Source: an uncultured Ruminococcus sp. (GTDB lineage: Bacteria > Bacillota > Clostridia > Oscillospirales > Acutalibacteraceae). Taken from it: 64,000 bases of DNA. Below the pieces are notes generated by a model. It did no database searches. It had not been told where the DNA came from and saw nothing but the letters and a program-made list of their open reading frames with translations. This document shows positions 51,732 to 62,894 of the stretch, in pieces. The position numbers and the translations under genes were made by a program. Numbering within the stretch: position 1 is the stretch's first letter; each line of letters begins with the position of its first letter. The stretch covers positions 62,001-126,000 of the forward strand of contig CATXZD010000006.1 in assembly GCA_958403905.1 (NCBI GenBank). The letters run 5' to 3'.

Positions 51732-53345
51732 ATGAGCAACATCAAAAAATCCAACGATAATCCAAAGCTCGCGGAAAAATACTCAACAAGGCAAGCAGTA
51801 CTAAGCTACTACCTTGTGCTGATGTTCACTGTTTTTCCGCTGTTTGCGTCTAACGCATATTTTAACATTCGCCATGACAAATACTACTTTTTCATTGCGT
51901 TGTCAGGAGTTGTAATTATTGCCGAAGCTGTTCTGCTTTATTTTGCATACTACGGCAACAAAAAAGACAGTCCGCCTGAAATGACAGTAAGCGACAGCAG
52001 TGCATTTCTGAAATTTTCGTTTACCGACTGGGCAATGATTGCGTTTCTTGTTGTATGCATAATTTCAACTCTCTTTTCAAATCAGACAACCGACGCACTT
52101 TACGGCTCTCTGAACGGCAGAAATAACGGTCTTGTTCTGATGGTATTTTATGTTGGAATATACTTTGTTATTACACGCTGTTACTACTATATGGAATACG
52201 TTTTTGTTGCGCTTGCGGCAGGCTCGGCGATTATTTACCTTTTGTCGGTGCTCAACTTCTGCTACATTGACCCGCTGGGTATGTACACTCAGCTTAACCC
52301 CTCGACAATTGAGGATTTCACCTCAACAATAGGCAACAAAAACCTTATGTCAAGCTTTATCTGCGTAATGCTGCCCGTTGTCATTACGATGTCGGTACAC
52401 ACAAAAAAGACAATGTACAGGATAATATATCTTGTATCATCTGCTCTCGGATTTATGGCTCTTATGACTGCCGACAGTGATTCTGGCATTCTTGGAATCG
52501 GCGTGTTCCTTGTTGTTATGCTGATTTGGTATTCAAGGAGAATTTCAAGACTGAAAAGATATTTTCTCTGTCTTACTGTTATGCTTGCTTCGGCAAAGAT
52601 TCTGCGATTTTTTACCCTTATTCTCACTCAGTCTTTCGGCTGCAAAACTAAGGAAATCGACCAGTTTCAAAAGCTGTTTGTCGAGTCAAACATCGGTTTT
52701 GTTTTAATCGGAATTTCCGCTGTAATTACGGGTTTGCTTTATTTTATTGATATAAAAAAACCTAATCTTATACTCTCAAAAGCCGTTCCGATTGTACTCG
52801 GCTCTCTTTTTGCCGCCGCAGTTATTGCCGTTATATCGGCTGTAATTTATTTCAGTTGTTTTGATACCGAAACAGATCTTGGCGGTTTTACCTCCATTTT
52901 GCGTTTTAATGAGCGCTGGGGCACTCACCGAGGCTTTATGTGGATAAAATCGTTTGAAATTTTCGGAGATTTTTCATTCTTACAAAAACTTTTCGGCACA
53001 GGTCCCGACACATACTTCTATGCCTTTGCTCCGTATTTCGGCGAGCTTTCTAAGTTCGGCGACACCTCGACAAATGCGGCTCACAACGAATATCTGAACT
53101 ACCTTATTACAATCGGTGCCGCAGGACTTATCGCATATTTGTCGGTTGTAGGAGGAACAATCGCAAGAGCGGTGAAAAAATCATTTTCAAATCCGCTTTC
53201 AATAGTATGCGTTTCGGCGGTTATCTGCTATTCGGTGCAAGCCGTTGTAAACATTGCTCAGCCAATTACAACACCTCTGTTTATTCTGTTTGTTGCACTT
53301 ACCGAGGCAGTTTCCCGCAGTAAAACAGACAGTACGCAATTATAA
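51732..53345 (+). CDS. O-antigen-ligase-family (Wzy_C) membrane protein
   Basis: 537 aa, about twelve TM segments. Seen: WAMIAFLVVCIISTLFS and a C-terminal half with a Wzy_C-like segment RWGTHRGFMWIKSFEIF followed by LFGTGPDTYFYAF, and STNAAHNEYLNYLITIG (the His-Asn-Glu-Tyr-Leu motif of WaaL/Wzy-type enzymes). In a monoderm such enzymes join or polymerise cell-surface glycans or attach them to a lipid or protein; substrate unknown. AAAGGCAAATGAA precedes ATG 51732. It stands alone with its own terminator and no glycan-synthesis neighbours. Confidence 0.85.
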   Translation: MSNIKKSNDNPKLAEKYSTRQAVLSYYLVLMFTVFPLFASNAYFNIRHDKYYFFIALSGVVIIAEAVLLYFAYYGNKKDSPPEMTVSDSSAFLKFSFTDWAMIAFLVVCIISTLFSNQTTDALYGSLNGRNNGLVLMVFYVGIYFVITRCYYYMEYVFVALAAGSAIIYLLSVLNFCYIDPLGMYTQLNPSTIEDFTSTIGNKNLMSSFICVMLPVVITMSVHTKKTMYRIIYLVSSALGFMALMTADSDSGILGIGVFLVVMLIWYSRRISRLKRYFLCLTVMLASAKILRFFTLILTQSFGCKTKEIDQFQKLFVESNIGFVLIGISAVITGLLYFIDIKKPNLILSKAVPIVLGSLFAAAVIAVISAVIYFSCFDTETDLGGFTSILRFNERWGTHRGFMWIKSFEIFGDFSFLQKLFGTGPDTYFYAFAPYFGELSKFGDTSTNAAHNEYLNYLITIGAAGLIAYLSVVGGTIARAVKKSFSNPLSIVCVSAVICYSVQAVVNIAQPITTPLFILFVALTEAVSRSKTDSTQL

Positions 53346-53357
53346 CAGTTTTTTCTT

Positions 53358-53385
53358 GCAGGACGGTTAAACCGTCCTGCTTTTT
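53358..53385 (+). terminator. Terminator after the O-antigen-ligase-family gene
   Basis: 10-bp stem GCAGGACGGT/ACCGTCCTGC (53358-53367 and 53371-53380), 3-base loop, five T residues. Confidence 0.92.
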
Positions 53386-53450
53386 GTCGTTTTACACAAG
53401 TTTCTCACAAAAAATTCATTAAACTTTCACAATACAATTCCCTGAAAATA

Positions 53451-53479
53451 TTGACATTGAATTTTAATGGAATTATAAT
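53451..53479 (+). promoter_or_regulatory. Consensus promoter of the tetR-RND operon
   Basis: TTGACA (53451-53456), 17-base spacer, TATAAT (53474-53479), both perfect. Confidence 0.9.
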
Positions 53480-53481
53480 TA

Positions 53482-53509
53482 TGACAAGTGTTCATATGAT
53501 AGGTTGTCA
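53482..53509 (+). promoter_or_regulatory. Predicted TetR operator
   Basis: 28-base imperfect palindrome: TGACAA (53482-53487), central TCATATGA (53492-53499), TTGTCA (53504-53509); 10 of 14 half-site positions match. It starts two bases after the -10 and covers the transcription start, a position where binding would block initiation. Confidence 0.72.
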
Positions 53510-53532
53510 CAATAACAAGGAGGTGGCTAATT

Positions 53533-54144
53533 GTGATTAAAAAGACATTTTACAATCTTCCCGAGGAAAAAAGGCAAAGAATTATAAACGCTACTATGCA
53601 TGAATTTTCGAGCCCTTCTACAGAAAAAATCAGCATAAACCGCATAATAAAAGCGGCCAATATTTCAAGAGGAAGCTTTTATCAATATTTTGACGATAAG
53701 GTTGACCTTGTTGAAGTGCTTACAAAAACCTTTATAGATATTTCAATTGAACGCTGCCGCAATGCAATACAATACTCAAACGGCGATATTTTCTATACAT
53801 ATGAAAAACTGTTTGATATAATCGCAGAATTTGGCAATGACAAAAGTCAAAAGACAATTCTGAAAAATCTTTTGAAAAATCTCCGTGCAAATGACGATTT
53901 GATTTCAGAATATATGCTCAACAGATTTGAGGGCTTTGCTTCATTGCAGGAATTATCAAAACAGTTTAACAGAGATAACCTCAAATATAAAAGCGACGAG
54001 GATGTCAGGTGTCTGTCACAAATTCTTACGCAGGTACTTAAAAACGCAATTTTTGATGTTTTTGTAGTAGGAACAGACTGCGATATAATCAAAACAAATT
54101 ATCTGCGCAAGCTTGAAATAATCAAGAGCGGTGCAGTTCAATAA
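53533..54144 (+). CDS. TetR-family transcriptional regulator
   Basis: 203 aa. N-terminal helix-turn-helix: RQRIINATMHEFSS followed by ISINRIIKAANISRGSFYQYFDDKVDLVEV (about residues 14-58, the classic TetR recognition helix with S-x-Y-x-Y-F), then an all-helical ligand domain with no recognisable specificity. Start is GTG with AGGAGGTGG six bases upstream. It lies 27 bases before the RND transporter gene, so it is the likely autoregulator of the pair. Confidence 0.92.
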   Translation: MIKKTFYNLPEEKRQRIINATMHEFSSPSTEKISINRIIKAANISRGSFYQYFDDKVDLVEVLTKTFIDISIERCRNAIQYSNGDIFYTYEKLFDIIAEFGNDKSQKTILKNLLKNLRANDDLISEYMLNRFEGFASLQELSKQFNRDNLKYKSDEDVRCLSQILTQVLKNAIFDVFVVGTDCDIIKTNYLRKLEIIKSGAVQ

Positions 54145-54171
54145 TTAATTTATCTTTCAGGAGTTACAAGC

Positions 54172-57100
54172 ATGCTATCAAAATTCAGCGTAAAAAAACC
54201 AATGACAGTTTTTGTCAGCATTGTAATCATCATTGTACTCGGCATTGTGTCGTTTCTTAAAATGACGCCCGATTTAATGCCAAATATGGACTTTCCATAT
54301 GCGATGATTATGACAACTTACGGCGGGCAAACCCCGGAAACTGTTGAAGCAACCGTAAGCAAACCACTTGAGCAGTCTATTTCAACTATTGACGGCGTTA
54401 AGGAAATAACCTCAAATTCCGCCGAAAACTACTCAGTACTCATTATTGAATTTGAGGACGGCACAAATATGGACACGGCAACTGTTGATTTGCGTTCAAG
54501 TCTTGACACAATATCGGACAGCTGGCCTGACGAAGTAGGTACGCCCTATCTTATCAAAGCAAATCCGAGTATTCTTCCTGTTGCTATGACAGCTGTTGAG
54601 TATGAGGGTAAGGACAGAAACGAGCTTTCCGAATATGTCAGCAACGAGCTTATAAATAAGCTTGAGGGTATCGACGGCGTAGCCTCTGTTTCAGATAAAG
54701 GTGTTGTTGTTGAGAAAGAAAACATTGTAGTTTCCCAGAAAAAAATAGATGCGCTCAACAAAAGAATTTCAGCAGCGCTTGACGACCAGTTTTCTGACGC
54801 AGAGGAAAAGCTTGACAGCGCCAAAAAGGAAATTGACGACAATATCAATAAAGCCGAAAGCGGAAATCAGACAATAAGTTCATCTATTGAGCAGATTAAC
54901 GCTCAACAGGAATCAGCTGCGGCCCAGCTTGCACAGGCTCAGAAGAACGCCGAAAGCGGAAAAACACAGCTTTTATCTGCAAAAATGCAGCTTCTTGACC
55001 AAAAATCATCTCTTACACAGACAAAGCAAACACTTGAAACGGCTTATCAGACACTTTTGTCAATCAAATCCTCATACGAACAGCTCCTTGCGCAAAAGCA
55101 GCAGCTTACCGATACGCTAAATACCCTTAATCATATAAACGACAACTACGTTAACATCGTAAAACAGATGGCTTCTCTCGACAAGGAAAGCGAAGAATAT
55201 AAACAGCTTGAAAAACAGCTTGAAGAAATTGATGAACAGCTAAAGCCCTATAATATAAGAAAAGAAGGACTTGCGCTTGCAATTGAGTCAACAAATGCGG
55301 CTCTTTCAACGGTAGACAGCTCACTTGAGAAGATTAACAAAACACTTGCAGAGCTTGGAACAGCCCCCTCAAATCTTGACTCCTCGCTTAAGGAGCTGAC
55401 AGACAAAATCGCAGTAATAAATGGCGGTATAGCACAGCTCGACACTGCAATAAGCGGACTTGATGACAAGTCGGTTTCTGTTGACAGTGCGCTTGCTACC
55501 ATCTCAAAACAACAGTCAAGCGCCGACTTTAAAATGTCATCTGCGCTTTCAACGCTCACCTCAAAGCAGAGTGAAGTACAGAGTGCCGCAACACAGCTTG
55601 ACTCTGCAAAAAACGAGGTTCAAGGTTCAATTGACACCCTAAAAGAGCAAAAGGACAAGGCAAAAAACAAGGCGGATATGAACAATACTGTCACGCTTGA
55701 AAATGTTTCAAATATCCTTACTGCTCAGAATTTCTCAATGCCCGCAGGTTATATTACCGACGATGAAAGCAATAAATATATGGTGCGTGTCGGCGATAAG
55801 GTTGACAATGAAGAAGAGCTAAAAAGCCTTGCGCTTTTTGACACAAAGATTGACGGTATAGGAGTTATAACTCTTGACGATGTTGCAGATGTTTTTCTTA
55901 AAGACAATTCTGATGAAATTTATGCCAAAATCAACGGTAACGAAGGGGTTTTACTCAGCTTTTCAAAGCAGAGCGACATTGCAACCTCTACCGTTTGCGA
56001 AAACATAAACACTGCTTTTGAAGAGTTAAGCAAAGAAAACACAGGACTTAAATTTACTAACCTCTACAGTCAGGGCGACTACATTTCAATTGTTATTGAC
56101 AGTGTGCTCCAGAACCTGATTCTGGGTGCAATTCTGGCAATAATAATTCTGTTTTTGTTCTTGCGCGACATTAAACCGACAATAATAGTAGCCTGCTCAA
56201 TTCCGATAAGCGTTATTTTCGCAATCGTACTTATGTATTTCAGCGGTGTAACACTGAATATGATTTCGCTTTCGGGTCTTGCAATCGGCGTTGGAATGCT
56301 TGTGGACAACTCGGTAGTTGTAATTGAAAACATTTACCGTTTAAGAGGGCTAGGATATTCTCCGATTCAGGCGTCACTTAACGGGGCAAAACAGGTTGCA
56401 GGTGCAATTGCTTCTTCAACACTTACTACAATATGCGTGTTCCTGCCGATTGTTTTTGTCGAGGGAATTACAAGACAGCTTTTTGTCGATATGGCGCTCA
56501 CAATTGCATACTCACTGCTTGCAAGTCTTATCATAGCATTAACACTTGTTCCTGCTATGGGTCAAAGAATGCTTCGTAAAATCAAACAGCAAAAAAATCC
56601 CGAGAACAGCAAAATCATTAAAGGCTATGAAAAATCTCTGCGTTTTGTACTACGACACAAGGTATTTGCAATTCTCACCGTAATTTTGTTGCTTGCCGCA
56701 AGTATGTTTGGTTCAATTGCAAAGGGATTCAGCTTTATGCCGAATATGAGCAGTACAGAGGTTGAGGTTTCTGCAAAGCTTGACGACAACGCAACACTTG
56801 AAGAAACAATTGATACAGCCGAACAGATTAATAATATACTTAACGGATATGACGAATTTGAAATTGTCGGCGTAATGACAGGAAACAACACAAGCCTTAT
56901 GGGTATGTCGGGTACATCGTCGGCAGATACGGGCAGTGTAACTGCTTACGGTGTTCTTAAAGAAGAATATACTAAAAAGAGCTCCGAAATCTGCGACAGA
57001 TTAAACGACGATCTCAAGAAAATAAAAGGTGAAATCAGCGTGAGCGGCAGCTCATCTACAAGCTCAATGTCAACACTTCTCGGTGACGGAGGCATAGAAA

Positions 57101-58209
57101 TCACGCTTTACGGCGATGATATAGAAACACTCAAGAAAACTGCCGAGGATATGGCTAAACAGCTTGAAACTGTTGACGGAATTCTTGAAACTGACAGCGG
57201 AGTAGGCGCAACTTCTCCCGAAATTAAGGTAAGTGTAGACAAGGAAAAGGCTGCTGAAAAGGGTCTTACCGTTGCTCAGGTATATCAGCAGATAGCGTCT
57301 GCGGTTGCAAGCGAAAAAACCTCTACAACGCTTACTAATGACGAAGGCAACAGCATTGATGTTGTAATCGTAAAAGATGAAAGCAAAAGTGTAACTCCCG
57401 ATACAATCGGCAGCATTGACATAAACTATACAGACCTTGAAGAAAACGAAAAAACGACCTCTCTTTCTTCAATTGCCGATATTTCAAAGGCGGAAACAAT
57501 AGATGTAATCAAACGTCAGGATCAAAAACGCTATCTTTCAATCACAGGCACATTAAAGAACGGCTACACTCTTACAGACGTTTCAAATAAAGTTGAAAAG
57601 CTGTTTAAAGATTACGACCTTCCTAAAAGCTGTTCAATTGAATATGCCGGAAGCAACAAGGCTACAATGGAAGCAATGTCACAGCTTGTACTTATGCTGC
57701 TGCTCGGCATAGTGCTTATCTATCTTATAATGGTTGCCCAGTTCCAAAGCCTTAAATCACCGTTTATAATTATGTTTACAATTCCCCTTGCGTTCACGGG
57801 AGGATTTTTCGGTCTGCTTATAACAGGCTTTGACGTCAGCGTTGTTTCGCTTGTCGGCTTCGTAATGCTTTGCGGTATTATTGTAAACAACGGTATTGTG
57901 CTTGTTGACTACATCAACAGACTGCGCCGTGACGGAAAAGAACGTGTTGAAGCGATTGTTGAGGCAGGCAAAACACGAATGAGACCTATCCTAATAACGG
58001 CTCTCACAACAATTCTCGGACTTTCCGTAATGGCTGTCGGACTCGGAACAGGCGCCGAAATGATGCAGCCGCTTGCAATTGTCTGCATAGGTGGTCTGAT
58101 TTACGCAACATTTATGACGTTGTACATAATTCCCGTAATTTATGACGCATTCAATAAAAAAGAGCTTAGAAAAATTGCAGACAGCGAGCTTGAAACTATT
58201 GACGAGTAA
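54172..58209 (+). CDS. RND-family efflux transporter with large coiled-coil insert
   Basis: 1345 aa, against about 1030-1065 for typical HAE1 transporters. Seen: TM1 (VFVSIVIIIVLGIVSFLKM), porter domain with PYAMIMTTYGGQTPETVEATVSKPLEQ, then from about residue 183 to 503 an almost uninterrupted Gln/Ser/Lys/Ala coiled coil, return to a porter domain, a TM bundle from about 643 with GLAIGVGMLVDNSVVVIENI (TM4 proton-relay Asp retained as DN rather than DD), a second porter half and a C-terminal bundle with MVAQFQSLKSPFIIMFTIPLAFTGG. CAGGAG upstream of ATG. Exports an unknown hydrophobic or amphiphilic substrate; no outer-membrane factor or adaptor gene is adjacent. Followed 47 bases later by ybjQ. 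Confidence 0.92.
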   Translation: MLSKFSVKKPMTVFVSIVIIIVLGIVSFLKMTPDLMPNMDFPYAMIMTTYGGQTPETVEATVSKPLEQSISTIDGVKEITSNSAENYSVLIIEFEDGTNMDTATVDLRSSLDTISDSWPDEVGTPYLIKANPSILPVAMTAVEYEGKDRNELSEYVSNELINKLEGIDGVASVSDKGVVVEKENIVVSQKKIDALNKRISAALDDQFSDAEEKLDSAKKEIDDNINKAESGNQTISSSIEQINAQQESAAAQLAQAQKNAESGKTQLLSAKMQLLDQKSSLTQTKQTLETAYQTLLSIKSSYEQLLAQKQQLTDTLNTLNHINDNYVNIVKQMASLDKESEEYKQLEKQLEEIDEQLKPYNIRKEGLALAIESTNAALSTVDSSLEKINKTLAELGTAPSNLDSSLKELTDKIAVINGGIAQLDTAISGLDDKSVSVDSALATISKQQSSADFKMSSALSTLTSKQSEVQSAATQLDSAKNEVQGSIDTLKEQKDKAKNKADMNNTVTLENVSNILTAQNFSMPAGYITDDESNKYMVRVGDKVDNEEELKSLALFDTKIDGIGVITLDDVADVFLKDNSDEIYAKINGNEGVLLSFSKQSDIATSTVCENINTAFEELSKENTGLKFTNLYSQGDYISIVIDSVLQNLILGAILAIIILFLFLRDIKPTIIVACSIPISVIFAIVLMYFSGVTLNMISLSGLAIGVGMLVDNSVVVIENIYRLRGLGYSPIQASLNGAKQVAGAIASSTLTTICVFLPIVFVEGITRQLFVDMALTIAYSLLASLIIALTLVPAMGQRMLRKIKQQKNPENSKIIKGYEKSLRFVLRHKVFAILTVILLLAASMFGSIAKGFSFMPNMSSTEVEVSAKLDDNATLEETIDTAEQINNILNGYDEFEIVGVMTGNNTSLMGMSGTSSADTGSVTAYGVLKEEYTKKSSEICDRLNDDLKKIKGEISVSGSSSTSSMSTLLGDGGIEITLYGDDIETLKKTAEDMAKQLETVDGILETDSGVGATSPEIKVSVDKEKAAEKGLTVAQVYQQIASAVASEKTSTTLTNDEGNSIDVVIVKDESKSVTPDTIGSIDINYTDLEENEKTTSLSSIADISKAETIDVIKRQDQKRYLSITGTLKNGYTLTDVSNKVEKLFKDYDLPKSCSIEYAGSNKATMEAMSQLVLMLLLGIVLIYLIMVAQFQSLKSPFIIMFTIPLAFTGGFFGLLITGFDVSVVSLVGFVMLCGIIVNNGIVLVDYINRLRRDGKERVEAIVEAGKTRMRPILITALTTILGLSVMAVGLGTGAEMMQPLAIVCIGGLIYATFMTLYIIPVIYDAFNKKELRKIADSELETIDE

Positions 58210-58256
58210 AGCAATATATTGTAAAATAGTGTTAATAAAATATATGAGGTGGCAAA

Positions 58257-58568
58257 ATGATTTTAGTTACTACAGAAACAGTTTCAGGCAAAAACTGCGC
58301 AACGCTCGGGCTTGTTACGGGCAATACAATTCAGTCAAAGCATATGTTCAGCGACCTGGGGCAGGGTTTTAAGTCAATGGCAGGCGGCGAACTTAAGTCG
58401 TATACCGAGATGATGGCAAAGTCAAGAGCTATTGCAACCCAGCGTATGATAGACCAGGCTGCGGCAATGGGCGCTGACGCAATCGTAGGTGTAAGGTATA
58501 CATCTGCGTCAGTTCTTCAGCAGGCTGCTGAAGTGCTTGCATACGGTACTGCAGTAAAGTTTGTATAA
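58257..58568 (+). CDS. YbjQ-family (UPF0145) protein
   Basis: 103 aa. Seen: MILVTTETVSGK with LGLVTGNTIQSKHMF, and the C-terminal RMIDQAAAMGADAIVGVRY followed by AYGTAVKFV, the family core of the pentameric YbjQ/heavy-metal-binding-domain proteins. Function not established. GAGGTGG before ATG; may be read from the tetR-RND promoter. Confidence 0.9.
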   Translation: MILVTTETVSGKNCATLGLVTGNTIQSKHMFSDLGQGFKSMAGGELKSYTEMMAKSRAIATQRMIDQAAAMGADAIVGVRYTSASVLQQAAEVLAYGTAVKFV

Positions 58569-58577
58569 CTGACATAA

Positions 58578-58609
58578 GGGCGAACAGTTAATTCTGTTCG
58601 CCCCTTTTT
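58578..58609 (+). terminator. Terminator after ybjQ
   Basis: 10-bp stem GGGCGAACAG/CTGTTCGCCC (58578-58587 and 58594-58603), 6-base loop, then CTTTTTA. Confidence 0.92.
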
Positions 58610-58685
58610 ATATATTTATTAAGTTAGTCTTACGCTAAATACACTTGCAAATAATCTGATATTTTGGCAAGTTCAGCTTTAAAAA

Positions 58686-59162
58686 TTATCCTTTTATAAT
58701 ATCAGCACACTGTCCGTCTGTAAGGCGGATAAGTTCGCTCGGCTTTAAATCAATCTGACTGCCGATTCTGCCTGCGCTGACGATAATCTGCGGAATATCC
58801 TGCGCCGTAATGTGAAACGTCGTTTTGTAATGCTTTTTCATTCCAATCGGAGAACAACCGCCTCTTACATAACCCGTAACCTTTGTAATATCTTTTACAT
58901 GAATCATCTCTACCGACTTTTCATCTACGCTTTTGGCGCATTTTTTCAAATCAAGCTCTTCTGCCACGGGAATTGCAAAAACATAGTAGTCCTTACTGCC
59001 CTTTGTGACAAGCGTTTTGAAAACATACTCAGGATTCTGACCGAGCAGTTTTGCAACGCTTACCCCATCAACAGCTTCTTTTCCATGCGGATATTCGTGA
59101 GCAATGTATTCAATGCCCTCCTTTTCGAGTATTCTCATAACATTAGTTTTGATTTCAGCCAT
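58686..59162 (-). CDS. ybaK: Cys-tRNA(Pro)/Cys-tRNA(Cys) deacylase YbaK type
   Basis: 158 aa. Seen: EYVFKTLVTKGSKDYYVFAIPV (with the conserved FKTL Lys), KVTGYVRGGCSPIGMKK (family signature G-G-x-S/C-P-x-G) and the C-terminal SAGRIGSQIDLKPSELIRLTDG. Editing protein that hydrolyses mischarged Cys-tRNA(Pro) in trans. ATG 59162 with AAAGGCGACG upstream; monocistronic. Confidence 0.95.
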   Translation of the reverse strand: MAEIKTNVMRILEKEGIEYIAHEYPHGKEAVDGVSVAKLLGQNPEYVFKTLVTKGSKDYYVFAIPVAEELDLKKCAKSVDEKSVEMIHVKDITKVTGYVRGGCSPIGMKKHYKTTFHITAQDIPQIIVSAGRIGSQIDLKPSELIRLTDGQCADIIKG

Positions 59163-59368
59163 TATTATCGTCGCCTTTTAAAGTTAAATTTATTTGTAAT
59201 GTTAGGATAGCAAAATATTTTGTTGTTTTCAATAGTTTTCATTTAAGATTGTATAAATTTAAACCGAAAAGAACTACCTTTTTTGACTTTTAATTACTTA
59301 TTATAAGCTAAATCCCAACAAAACAGATAATTTGACCAAAATACACACAATATTTTTATAAATAATGA

Positions 59369-59397
59369 TTGATTTTTTACTAAAAATATGTTATATT
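59369..59397 (+). promoter_or_regulatory. Promoter of the V-type ATPase operon
   Basis: TTGATT (59369-59374), 17-base spacer, TATATT (59392-59397), about 75 bases before the first gene. The rest of the 308-base gap after ybaK is AT-rich and shows nothing else. Confidence 0.6.
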
Positions 59398-59470
59398 TGA
59401 GTCTATAAGTATTTAAAATATATTTATTCATACAACACACAACCTCTTTTTTTAAGTAAGGAGATGAATT

Positions 59471-59782
59471 ATGGCTAAAGATATGTTGGATGCCGTTTTA
59501 AATGCCGAAAACAACTGCAAGGAACGTGAAGCCGAAGCAAAAGCCAAGGCAGAGCAAGCAGTTTTGCAGGCTAAGAAAGACTGCGAAAAGCTGATTGAAA
59601 ACGCAAAAGCCGAAGCTGAGAAGAAAGCACAGGCTATGTTTGAAAAAGCAAAAGCAGACGGCATGAAGGAGCTTGATGAAACCTCTGTATTGTCGGAAAT
59701 AAAATGTAATAAAATTTCCGAAACCGCAGAGAAGAACCGCTCAAATGTAATCAAAAATGCAGTAAATTACCTTATTGACTGA
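59471..59782 (+). CDS. V/A-type ATPase subunit H (G-like coiled coil)
   Basis: 103 aa, almost entirely Ala/Lys/Glu helix (ENNCKEREAEAKAKAEQAVLQ, KDCEKLIENAKAEAEKKAQ), no TM. Such a short coiled-coil protein at the head of a V/A-ATPase operon is the peripheral stalk subunit H/G (AhaH/NtpF), which pairs with subunit E to link V1 and subunit I. AAGGAG before ATG. Sequence conservation in this family is low; the call rests on composition, size and position. Confidence 0.82.
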   Translation: MAKDMLDAVLNAENNCKEREAEAKAKAEQAVLQAKKDCEKLIENAKAEAEKKAQAMFEKAKADGMKELDETSVLSEIKCNKISETAEKNRSNVIKNAVNYLID

Positions 59783-59815
59783 TTTTAGTCAATCACAAAG
59801 TGTGGTGATAGAAAA

Positions 59816-62271
<2,456 letters not shown>

Positions 62272-62301
62272 TAAAATTATGAACAGAAAGGTGGGGTCTG
62301 T

Positions 62302-62883
62302 ATGAACGGCGGCGACAAAATTCTTGACCGCATAAAGTCAGACTGCGACGAAAACATAAAAGCAATAAACGCAAAAGCCGAAGAAACCTGTTCGCAGATT
62401 CTTGCAGACGGCAAAGCGCAGGCTGAACAGGCAGCCCTCGAAATTGCAAAAAAAGCCGAAGTCAGAGTAAAGCAGATGACTGTTTCTTCAAAAAGCAGTG
62501 CCGAGCTTGCTGTAAGAAATGCTTTGCTCAAAAGGCGCCGCAGGGAAATTGACATTACCATGTCAAAAATTCTTGAGTATCTTACAAGCCTTGACGATAA
62601 GCAATATTTTGAAATAATCTACAAGCTCGCTTCAAAGCTTCAGGGCAAATCAGGCGAAATTATGCTTAACTCAAAGGATATTTCACGACTGCCCTCCGAC
62701 TTTGAAAACAAGCTTTCAGATTTGGGACTAAACGCAAATGTAAGCAAAACAACGGCGGATATTTCAGGTGGATTTGTACTAAAATGCGGTGATATTGAAG
62801 AAAATATGGACTTTGCCGCAATAATCAGTGAAAAAAGCGGCGAACTTGAAGATCTGATAAATCGTGAGCTTTTTGCACAGTAA
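62302..62883 (+). CDS. V/A-type ATPase subunit E
   Basis: 193 aa. N-terminal helical stalk (ILDRIKSDCDENIKAINAKAEE, EQAALEIAKKAEVRVKQM) and a mixed C-terminal domain (EIMLNSKDISRLPSDFENKLSDLGL, GGFVLKCGDIEENMDFAAII) as in NtpE/AhaE, forming the peripheral stalk with subunit H. GGTGGGG upstream of ATG; 30 bases after K. Confidence 0.9.
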   Translation: MNGGDKILDRIKSDCDENIKAINAKAEETCSQILADGKAQAEQAALEIAKKAEVRVKQMTVSSKSSAELAVRNALLKRRRREIDITMSKILEYLTSLDDKQYFEIIYKLASKLQGKSGEIMLNSKDISRLPSDFENKLSDLGLNANVSKTTADISGGFVLKCGDIEENMDFAAIISEKSGELEDLINRELFAQ

Positions 62884-62894
62884 GGAGGAATTCA

